Below, in pieces: positions 1-5,355 of a stretch of 12,221 nucleotides of DNA. The notes below the pieces were generated by a model. The model saw only the letters and a list, made by a program, of their open reading frames with translations. It was not told the origin of the DNA and made no database searches. The DNA lies in contig JAWWPY010000274.1 of the NCBI GenBank assembly GCA_033854735.1, positions 1 through 12,221 on the forward strand, in the 5' to 3' direction. The translations under genes and the position numbers were made by a program. Within the stretch, counting starts at the first letter, position 1. Every line of letters starts with the position of its first letter. The DNA is from JAWWPY01 sp033854735 (lineage in GTDB: Bacteria > Actinomycetota > Actinomycetes > Streptosporangiales > Streptosporangiaceae).

Positions 1-136
1 CCTGGGTCGCGAGGTTGCCCAGGATCGCCCGGCCAGGATCGCCGGGCAGCACCTGCCCGGCGAGGAACACGATCAGGCTGAGGATCCACAGCGTCACCAG
101 CGCCAGCGCCAAGCGCTTCAGGAAGTACGTCGCCAC
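1..136 (-). CDS. DppB-type peptide ABC transporter permease, N-terminal part (cut by window edge)
   Basis: Inner-membrane permease subunit of an ABC importer for di/oligopeptides or a related substrate. Only 45 codons are in the window; the rest lies to the left. Seen: GTG start at 136-134, preceded by AGAGGGG (149-143) at a 6-nt spacing; the frame is closed by a TAG further upstream with no other start between. The peptide opens with the typical pattern of this family: a short basic stretch (TYFLKRL), one long hydrophobic helix (LALALVTLWILSLIVFLAG, about residues 9-27), then the conserved turn LPGDPGRAILG (about 30-40). Known: DppB/OppB proteins start in just this way, with a LPGDP motif after the first helix. 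Transcribed divergently from the mau-like cluster. The substrate cannot be predicted from this fragment. Family membership is fairly sure. Confidence 0.8.
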   Translation of the reverse strand, partial: MATYFLKRLALALVTLWILSLIVFLAGQVLPGDPGRAILGNLATQ

Positions 137-191
137 CCGTGGCCCCTCTGACGACTTCGGAACGTCGCTCGGAATATCTGGGCTGGGGGGA

Positions 192-220
192 AGCCTAGTT
201 TCCTACTGCTTCGGTCGCAA
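192..220 (-). promoter_or_regulatory. Candidate sigma-70-type promoter of the permease gene
   Basis: On the minus strand a -35-like TTGCGA (220-215) and a -10-like TAGGCT (197-192) are separated by exactly 17 bp. The implied start of transcription is near 185, giving a leader of about 50 nt that contains the Shine-Dalgarno. This is a pattern match only; neither hexamer is perfect. Confidence 0.35.
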
Positions 221-242
221 TAAAAGATCGTCTTCCGTTGCC

Positions 243-254
243 GTATCGCGATAC
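243..254. promoter_or_regulatory. Perfect 12-bp palindrome, candidate operator
   Basis: GTATCGCGATAC reads identically on both strands. It lies in the divergent intergenic region, 22 bp upstream of the -35-like element of the permease promoter and about 230 bp before the mau-like cluster. A dyad of this size suits a dimeric repressor or activator (GntR- or TetR-like in size). I do not recognise the regulator, and none is encoded in the window. Confidence 0.4.
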
Positions 255-487
255 ACGCTCCCGCGGCCGTCCCATCCGTGACCAGGTAGCGCCCGCCGCG
301 GTGCGAGCCCCGCGGGAAGCGCCCGGGGACGGCACGGAGATCATGGTGGATCTCAACCAGGGATCGCGCATGCCGGGGTGCCATCCCCGCTGCCCTGGCC
401 CTGGTCTCCGTACGGTGGCTCGTCAGCGAGCCATTCCTCAAGCACATGCCGCCGGCATCTGGTCAAGGGGGTCCCCTTCGGGCTAGA

Positions 488-1072
488 ATGGCCCGAATAG
501 TCCGGACAGTTGCAGGCTTTTCGCTGCAGCAGCGACCCCGGGGGCCCGGTATGGTAGCGCTTATCTTAAGCGGGATATTTCTGTCGGCTGCGGCCGCGAA
601 GCTCTTGGATCCGTGGAGCATCCGCCTTACCATCCGGGACCTGCTGCCATCCATTTCTCGCTTCGTGGTGAGCGTCATCGCGATCTCCGTCGTAGCGCTC
701 GAGCTAGCGACAGCGGCTGCACTGATTGTGCTGCCGAGGCGCTTGAGCCTGTATAGCGCCATCGGCACGGCATTGCTGTCCTGTTCCTTCGCTGGTGCCT
801 TCTTCCTGGCCAGGCGAAGACCTTACCGTGTCACCTGCCATTGCTTCGGCCGTCTGGGTGGCGGAACGCTGTCCGGCGGGACACTCGCAGTGACAGCTGG
901 GCTATTCATCGGGGCGGTGGCCCTGGCCGGGAGCGGAAGCCTCGGGGAAATCGCCATCCTCAATGCATACCAGCCACGGCTTATCGCACTTGTACCCGCT
1001 GCAGTAATCGTCGTGCTCGACCTTCGGAATCGCATGTCGGCGTCCTTGACGCCGCATACCAGGGACAGCTAG
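488..1072 (+). CDS. MauE/DoxX-like redox-associated membrane protein
   Basis: Polytopic membrane protein of the MauE type. In the mau system MauE is needed, with MauD, for maturation of the disulfide-rich methylamine dehydrogenase light chain. Seen: about five hydrophobic segments; the first, ALILSGIFLSAAAAKLL, is followed by DPWS, the usual MauE/DoxX opening. A CHCFG motif (Cys 117 and 119, bases 836-844) matches the C-x-C-F-G motif of this family and is the likely redox or electron-transfer site. The start is uncertain: in-frame ATGs at 446, 488 and 551 all lack a strong Shine-Dalgarno; 551 would place helix 1 at the very N-terminus. A TTA leucine codon at 566-568 and many A/T-ending codons set it apart from the hut genes. 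It is followed 19 nt later by the MauD-like gene, so co-transcription is likely. Confidence 0.75.
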   Translation: MARIVRTVAGFSLQQRPRGPGMVALILSGIFLSAAAAKLLDPWSIRLTIRDLLPSISRFVVSVIAISVVALELATAAALIVLPRRLSLYSAIGTALLSCSFAGAFFLARRRPYRVTCHCFGRLGGGTLSGGTLAVTAGLFIGAVALAGSGSLGEIAILNAYQPRLIALVPAAVIVVLDLRNRMSASLTPHTRDS

Positions 1073-1091
1073 AAATGGATGGAGCAGCGCC

Positions 1092-1721
1092 TTGACCGCC
1101 ACCATCGCCATCCTGATAGCGATCGTCGCACTCGCTATCTCATTGATCAGCCTCATTGCCGTCGGGACCATGGCGGTGAAGATGCGGCTGGCTCAGCCTC
1201 GCGCGGCCCCGCTGCAGAAGACAGAGGCGAAGGAGATGACAATCAGTACGCTGGGGCAGTCTGTCGAAGAAGTTCTGGCGCCTATCATCGACTATCCGGT
1301 ACCTACGGCAGACGGCGACGTCATGCTGCGCGACATGTTTCTCGTCGATGATGGCCTGATTCTTCTGGTGTCCACCATCTGCTCAACATGCCGCATTCTA
1401 TTGCGTGAGTCGAGGGACGCGCTGGCGGCAGCGGACGTGAGAGTTCTCGCGGTGGCGCCTACGACAGAACGTGGCCGTGAGTTCGTGGAAACAGACTGTC
1501 AGCTCGAAGGCGTCAAGTACCAGGTCGACGTGCTCGGCGAGCGGGCGCGGGCGATGGGGGTGACTGACTTTCCGGCCACCCTGCAGATCAGGCAAGGCCT
1601 GATTGCCAAGGCGTATGTCACAGCTTCGGGAGGACAGCTGGCCTGGGCAATCGAAGATCATGAGCGAATCAGGGCCGAAGTTGGCATGGAGACTTCAGAG
1701 AGAAAGAGTGGTGTCCAATGA
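1092..1721 (+). CDS. MauD-like membrane-anchored thioredoxin-fold protein
   Basis: Likely thiol-disulfide oxidoreductase or isomerase acting on the outer face of the membrane. TTG start chosen because GGAG (1081-1084) sits 7 nt upstream. Residues 5-27 form one hydrophobic anchor, followed by a linker and a thioredoxin-like domain. Its CxxC is CSTC (Cys 97 and Cys 100, bases 1380-1391) after the strand LILLVST, and a cis-Pro-like loop reads TDFPATLQI (from about 1566). At 209 residues it matches MauD proteins in size and layout (anchor plus one domain). Known: MauD and MauE act together on the cysteine-rich MADH light chain. Inferred: here it serves the ten-cysteine protein of the next gene, with which it overlaps by ATGA. 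Which direction of redox chemistry it performs cannot be read from the sequence. Confidence 0.75.
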   Translation: MTATIAILIAIVALAISLISLIAVGTMAVKMRLAQPRAAPLQKTEAKEMTISTLGQSVEEVLAPIIDYPVPTADGDVMLRDMFLVDDGLILLVSTICSTCRILLRESRDALAAADVRVLAVAPTTERGREFVETDCQLEGVKYQVDVLGERARAMGVTDFPATLQIRQGLIAKAYVTASGGQLAWAIEDHERIRAEVGMETSERKSGVQ

Positions 1722-2128
1722 GGAACATGAAGAATATTGACGCGCGCCGGACAGTGGATGCCCCAGCCAGCGAAGGTGTCAGCCGGCGAAGTGCCCTGTC
1801 AAGCATGGGAAAGTGGAGCATGGGCTTAGCTGTGACAGTAGCCGGAGTGGCTTTCGGGGGTAGCCAGCGGGCTTCCGCGAGCACCACCGCCGTCCCCGGG
1901 GGATGCTGCAGCCTCTACTACAACTACTACTGCAGTGGGCAAGCCTGGAGCCAGGGCTGCGGTAACTGTACTTCGAGCACGAACGAACTGGGCGAACCCA
2001 CTGGGAAGTGGTGGTGGACCTGCCCGGTGTCGAGGACGCAGCAGCGGTTCTGCGGCGAATGTTATTACGGCTCGTGCTCCTATACGTTCGTATATACGGG
2101 CGCCCCGGTCCGGTGCAACAACCATTGA
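1718..2128 (+). CDS. Tat-exported ten-cysteine protein resembling the methylamine dehydrogenase light chain
   Basis: Small secreted protein of 136 residues. Seen: a twin-arginine motif VSRRSALS (residues 21-28), a hydrophobic stretch and an Ala-x-Ala-type cleavage site near residue 54 (RASA). The mature part is about 80 residues and contains ten cysteines (63, 64, 72, 81, 84, 102, 112, 115, 120, 133), many aromatic residues and a W98-W99-W100-T-C102 run. From memory of the family, the MADH light chain is also Tat-exported, has twelve cysteines in six disulfides, and has its first cofactor tryptophan four residues before a cysteine, as W98 is here. The second cofactor tryptophan has no equivalent, so a TTQ cofactor is unlikely. 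The start overlaps the MauD-like stop (ATGA), indicating translational coupling. It carries a TTA codon at 1826-1828. The function is unknown: it may be a disulfide-rich peptide, a carrier or an enzyme subunit. Confidence 0.7.
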   Translation: MRNMKNIDARRTVDAPASEGVSRRSALSSMGKWSMGLAVTVAGVAFGGSQRASASTTAVPGGCCSLYYNYYCSGQAWSQGCGNCTSSTNELGEPTGKWWWTCPVSRTQQRFCGECYYGSCSYTFVYTGAPVRCNNH

Positions 2129-2151
2129 AGCAGCGGGTCGCTGCGACGCTG

Positions 2152-2331
2152 ATGGCGCGGTAGCCGCCGGTGCTGGTCGGCCTGACGGCAAGCCTCGCTG
2201 GAGTGGCCCTGCTAGCCACTGTCGGCTACCGGCAGGCATGGAGCCCATGAGGACTGTCGCTGACTGGAGTTTCCGGTCATCGTGATCTGAGGCAGGGCTG
2301 GCTCATTGCCGGGCTACTCGCTGGGAGCGGC
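2152..2331 (+). pseudogene. Possible interrupted 5' part of the membrane protein gene
   Basis: In the frame of the downstream membrane gene, an ATG at 2152 is followed after two codons by TAG (2161). A hydrophobic segment follows (VLVGLTASLAGVALLATV, from 2170), then TGA (2248), then a second hydrophobic run (GWLIAGLLAGSGVTGGLLVAG) that leads straight into the annotated gene. The wobble bases stay mostly G/C across this stretch, as expected for coding DNA. Either two nonsense mutations have cut the gene, or the first helix is an independent small protein. Sequencing error is a third possibility. Confidence 0.35.
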
Positions 2332-2790
2332 GTGACCGGAGGACTTCTGGTCGCCGGAATGCGGTATGCAGCGGGCATCCCGACACCGGTGACAGCGTCC
2401 GTTCTCGTGGCTTGCCTGGCCGTATCTGCGTGCGACGTGTTCGGGCGGCATGGCCTGACGTTCCCGTTGCGGCAGACCTATGGGGCGGCCTTGGCGTATG
2501 TCGGCCCGGGAACAGCTCAGCTCATCTGGGGGTTCGATATCGGGCTGGGCTTTACCACATTCCGGGTGAGCCGGGCGTATTGGGTCGCTCTCATGATATT
2601 GGTGGCGGGCGCACCTGCTGGCATAGGCCTGCTTGGGGCTGTGGCGTACTCGGCCGCGCTGTTCGCCGGCGTGAAACGTAATAGGACGATCTTTGTACCG
2701 GAGGAACGCCTGATCCGGCGCAGACGTGGGCTCGGGATTGCGGCGCTCGGAGTCAGCGCTGTCGTCCTGGGAATTACCCTGGCTGGCTAG
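2332..2790 (+). CDS. Polytopic membrane protein of the mau-like cluster, 5' end possibly broken
   Basis: Unrecognised integral membrane protein of 152 residues. Seen: hydrophobic segments at about residues 18-36, 82-112 and 133-151, a weaker one near 50-66, and a basic loop RLIRRRR at 127-132. GTG start at 2332 with GGGAG (2323-2327) close upstream. The same frame remains hydrophobic and coding-like well upstream of this start (from ATG 2152) but is interrupted by TAG (2161-2163) and TGA (2248-2250). The true gene may therefore be longer and damaged, or a separate one-helix peptide may precede it. The position directly after the exported cysteine-rich gene suggests a role in its transport, anchoring or electron flow; that is context only. 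Confidence 0.55.
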   Translation: MTGGLLVAGMRYAAGIPTPVTASVLVACLAVSACDVFGRHGLTFPLRQTYGAALAYVGPGTAQLIWGFDIGLGFTTFRVSRAYWVALMILVAGAPAGIGLLGAVAYSAALFAGVKRNRTIFVPEERLIRRRRGLGIAALGVSAVVLGITLAG

Positions 2791-2858
2791 TGCAGCTATC
2801 AGGGACTTCTCTTGAGCAACAATGGTGTGCCGTGGCTGGCCGGAGGTAGATTGCGGCG

Positions 2859-3308
2859 ATGATAGACCAGGAAGAGCACGATGGCACACGGCCGGCGCCT
2901 GGTGCGGTTTCCGTGACCATCATCACAGTGCGGCGCACGCTGGATGTCGGCCTCGCGGTCCGGAAGTACCGGGGGCTGGTGAAGGCGCTGGCCTCAAGGG
3001 GGTATCAGCTCAATGCAGTTTCGGTGGCGCGGTGGAGATCACGGGAGGTCGTGTTCGTCACGGTGGCCCGCGGCGAGGAAGAACTGCGCCGGGCTGCGGC
3101 TGAGCCAGAACACATTGCCGCTGTGCGCTGGGTGATCCCGCGGCGGGTGAAGATTTGGAGCGGAGTATTCGCTCTTCAGGGCTGGTCTTCGATGAGTGGC
3201 CCGCCCGATGGGGTGTGGTCTGACCGGGCGGCACGGCGGCTGCCCGGTGTCCCCACCCCGCCGCCGGCCGCAGGCGGCCATGCCCCCGGGCGCGCCAGCA
3301 CCACGTAG
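2859..3308 (+). CDS. Hypothetical protein, possible small alpha/beta domain
   Basis: Not recognised. ATG start at 2859 with GGAGG (2842-2846) 12 nt upstream, a long but usable spacing. Residues about 17-110 look like a folded domain, with alternating strands and helices (SVTIITV, KYRGLVKALASRGYQ, REVVFVTVARGEEELRRAAA, HIAAVRWVIPRRVKIWSGVF). The arrangement is reminiscent of ferredoxin-like or ABM-type dimeric barrels, but no diagnostic motif supports naming one. The last 35 or so residues are low-complexity Pro/Gly/Ala, and the DNA there contains a GC hairpin (3266-3279), so the real gene may end in less ordered sequence. It lies between the mau-like cluster and hutU and belongs clearly to neither. 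Confidence 0.5.
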   Translation: MIDQEEHDGTRPAPGAVSVTIITVRRTLDVGLAVRKYRGLVKALASRGYQLNAVSVARWRSREVVFVTVARGEEELRRAAAEPEHIAAVRWVIPRRVKIWSGVFALQGWSSMSGPPDGVWSDRAARRLPGVPTPPPAAGGHAPGRASTT

Positions 3309-3559
3309 CACGCTGGCGGTTGCTGCCGCGCCCGGGAATCTTAGGGCTGACCCGTGGCTCGGCCCAGCGGTAGACGGCAGGAATGCCGCGCCCGACCGGG
3401 TCGTCGTGGTGAGTGACGGATTCCGGGCCACGCACCGGCGCGGGTAGTGCGCCAGGTGCCTGCGGTGTTTCTCGCGGGACGGGGGATGATGAACGCGGAA
3501 TGAAGCCAGGGGCGGCGAGCAGGTCGTCCGGGAACCGCTTCGACGAGGAGTGTGCCTCG

Positions 3560-5269
3560 ATGGCCACAGTTTCCGCGGCAGGCTCAGGGCACGATGGCTG
3601 GGCGGGCGCCGCAGGCCCGCGCCCCGTCCGCGCTCCCCGGGGCACGGCGCTGTCCTGCAAGGGCTGGCCGCAGGAAGCGGCCATGCGGATGCTGATGAAC
3701 AACCTGGACCCCGAGGTGGCCGAGCATCCGGACCAGCTCATCGTGTACGGGGGCTCGGGCCGGGCGGCCCGCAGCTGGGGTGCCTTCGATGCGATCGTGC
3801 GCACCCTGCGGGACCTGGAATCCGACGAGACCCTGCTGGTCCAGTCGGGCAAGCCGGTAGGCGTGCTGCGCACCCACGAGTGGGCGCCCCGGGTGCTCAT
3901 CGCCAACTCCCTGCTCGTGCCGCAGTGGGCCACCTGGGAGGAGTTCCGGCGGCTGGAGTCGCTGGGCCTGACCATGTACGGCCAGATGACCGCGGGTTCC
4001 TGGATCTACATCGGCACCCAGGGCATCCTCCAGGGCACCTACGAGACGTTCGCGGCGGTGGCGGCGAAGCGGTTCGGCGGCTCGCTGGCCGGCACCATCA
4101 CGCTGACCGCCGGGCTGGGCGGAATGGGCGGCGCGCAGCCCCTCGCGGTGTCCATGAACGGTGGCGTCTCCATCTGCGTGGACTGCGACCCGTCGCGGAT
4201 CGCCCGGCGCATCGAGCACGGCTACCTGGACACGGCGGCCGACCACATCGACGACGCGCTGCGGCGGGCGGCCGCGGCCCGGGACGCGGGCACGCCGCTG
4301 TCCATCGGCCTGCTGGGTAACGCGGCCGAGGTGCTGCCCCGGATGCTCGCCATGGGCGCGGCCATCGATGTGGTCACCGACCAGACATCGGCTCATGATC
4401 CGCTCACCTACCTGCCCCGCGGCGTCCCGTTCGAGGACATGGCCGCGCTGCGGGCCGAGGACCCGGCCGGCTTCACTATCCGGGCCAGGGAGTCGATGGC
4501 CGCGCATGTCGAGGCCATGGTCGGGTTCATGGACGCGGGCGCCGAGGTCTTCGACTACGGCAACTCCATCCGCGGTGAGGCAGAACTGGCCGGTTACCCG
4601 CGCGCGTTCGCCTTCCCGGGTTTCGTGCCTGCCTACATCCGGCCGCTGTTCTGCGAAGGCCGGGGGCCGTTTCGGTGGGCCGCGCTGTCCGGCGACCCGG
4701 CGGACATCGCCGCCACCGACGCGGCCATCCTCGATCTGTTCCCAGGCAACGAGCCGCTGGCCCGCTGGATCAGGATGGCCCAGCAGAAGGTCCACTTCCA
4801 GGGCCTGCCCGCGAGGATCTGCTGGCTCGGCTACGGCGAGCGGCACTTGGCCGGCCTGCGGTTCAACGACCTGGTCGCGCGCGGGAAGGTCCAGGCCCCG
4901 ATCGTGCTCGGCCGGGACCACCTGGACTGCGGCTCGGTCGCCTCGCCCTACCGGGAGACCGAGGGGATGGCCGACGGCTCGGACGCGATCGCCGACTGGC
5001 CGATCCTGAACGCGCTGGTCAACGCGGCGTCCGGCGCGTCGTGGGTGAGTGTCCACCACGGCGGCGGGGTCGGCATCGGCCGGTCCATCCACGCCGGCCA
5101 GGTGTGCGTCGCCGACGGCACCGAACTGGCCGCGCAGAAGCTGGAGCGGGTGCTGACCAACGACCCGGCCACTGGCGTGATCAGGCACGTGGACGCCGGA
5201 TACGAGGAGGCCGAGGCGGTGGCGGTGGAGCGCGGCGTCCGCGTCCCCATGCGCGGCGGGAGCTCATGA
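3560..5269 (+). CDS. hutU: Urocanate hydratase (urocanase)
   Basis: Converts urocanate to 4-imidazolone-5-propanoate with tightly bound NAD+, the second step of histidine degradation, in the cytoplasm. Start ATG 3560 is chosen because GAGGAG (3545-3550) lies 9 nt upstream; the frame is open further back, but the translation there is not urocanase-like. 569 residues, close to the usual 550-570. Seen: the family opening KGWPQEAAMRMLMNNLDPEVAEHP, an NAD-binding glycine loop GLGGMGGAQP (from residue 185), and the urocanase signature FQGLPARICW with the active-site cysteine (Cys421, bases 4820-4822). The C-terminal block has DCGSVASPYRETEGMADGSD and HHGGGVGIGRS. All key residues are intact. First gene of the hut operon; the stop overlaps a small ORF by ATGA. 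Any upstream promoter is unclear; TTGCTG (3320) with TAGGGC (3342) is a weak match. Confidence 0.97.
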   Translation: MATVSAAGSGHDGWAGAAGPRPVRAPRGTALSCKGWPQEAAMRMLMNNLDPEVAEHPDQLIVYGGSGRAARSWGAFDAIVRTLRDLESDETLLVQSGKPVGVLRTHEWAPRVLIANSLLVPQWATWEEFRRLESLGLTMYGQMTAGSWIYIGTQGILQGTYETFAAVAAKRFGGSLAGTITLTAGLGGMGGAQPLAVSMNGGVSICVDCDPSRIARRIEHGYLDTAADHIDDALRRAAAARDAGTPLSIGLLGNAAEVLPRMLAMGAAIDVVTDQTSAHDPLTYLPRGVPFEDMAALRAEDPAGFTIRARESMAAHVEAMVGFMDAGAEVFDYGNSIRGEAELAGYPRAFAFPGFVPAYIRPLFCEGRGPFRWAALSGDPADIAATDAAILDLFPGNEPLARWIRMAQQKVHFQGLPARICWLGYGERHLAGLRFNDLVARGKVQAPIVLGRDHLDCGSVASPYRETEGMADGSDAIADWPILNALVNAASGASWVSVHHGGGVGIGRSIHAGQVCVADGTELAAQKLERVLTNDPATGVIRHVDAGYEEAEAVAVERGVRVPMRGGSS

Positions 5270-5355
5270 TCGCGGTGCATTGTGCGCACCTAGGGGTCAC
5301 CATGCACCGCGCTGACGGGCACAGGGCGCCCGGCATGGTCAGGAGCCCGCGATGA
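5266..5355 (+). CDS. Possible 29-residue coupled small ORF between hutU and the amidohydrolase
   Basis: ATG at 5266 overlaps the hutU stop (ATGA), and its own TGA (5353-5355) overlaps the ATG of the next gene (5352, again ATGA). GGGAG lies at 5258-5262. The peptide (MIAVHCAHLGVTMHRADGHR then APGMVRSPR) has three methionines and four histidines, with no known domain. It could be a translated linker that carries ribosomes from hutU to the next gene, or chance. Not sure it is a real protein. Confidence 0.25.
   Translation: MIAVHCAHLGVTMHRADGHRAPGMVRSPR

Larger units (their letters stand above)
137..487. other. Divergent intergenic region, no convincing gene
   Basis: About 350 bp between the minus-strand permease and the plus-strand mau-like cluster. 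Short open frames exist on both strands, but their translations are arginine/proline-rich with no recognisable pattern. It holds the permease promoter candidate, the 12-bp palindrome at 243-254 and the self-complementary AAGGGGGTCCCCTT at 465-478 just before the MauE-like gene. I see no convincing plus-strand promoter. Confidence 0.6.

Noticed and set aside
465..478. AAGGGGGTCCCCTT as a terminator hairpin
   Set aside because: The dyad leaves a two-base centre, too small for a stable loop, and no T-tract follows.
238..486. Plus-strand open frame of 82 codons before the MauE-like gene, and the opposing minus-strand frame at 118-447
   Set aside because: Composition and content look like non-coding GC-rich DNA; the real coding signal at the left edge is the permease N-terminus in a different minus-strand frame.
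488..2128. Genuine methylamine dehydrogenase operon
   Set aside because: No large subunit, amicyanin or cytochrome gene, and the light-chain-like protein lacks the second cofactor tryptophan.
3266..3279. GGCCGC-AG-GCGGCC hairpin as a terminator after the hypothetical gene
   Set aside because: The loop is too small without opening a base pair, no U-tract follows, and it lies inside the open frame; it may be chance in very GC-rich DNA.
3320..3347. TTGCTG-16-TAGGGC as the hutU promoter
   Set aside because: The -10 match is poor and the leader would be over 200 nt; too weak to list as a feature.
3413..3559. In-frame upstream extension of hutU
   Set aside because: The translation is not urocanase-like, and ATG 3560 has a good Shine-Dalgarno and gives the normal family length.
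3584..5188. Long antisense open frame opposite hutU (and similar ones opposite the amidohydrolase, hutF and hutI)
   Set aside because: Very high GC at wobble positions removes stop codons from other frames; the translations are Arg/Gly/Pro/Ala-rich and show no domain, while the sense frames show complete enzyme motifs.
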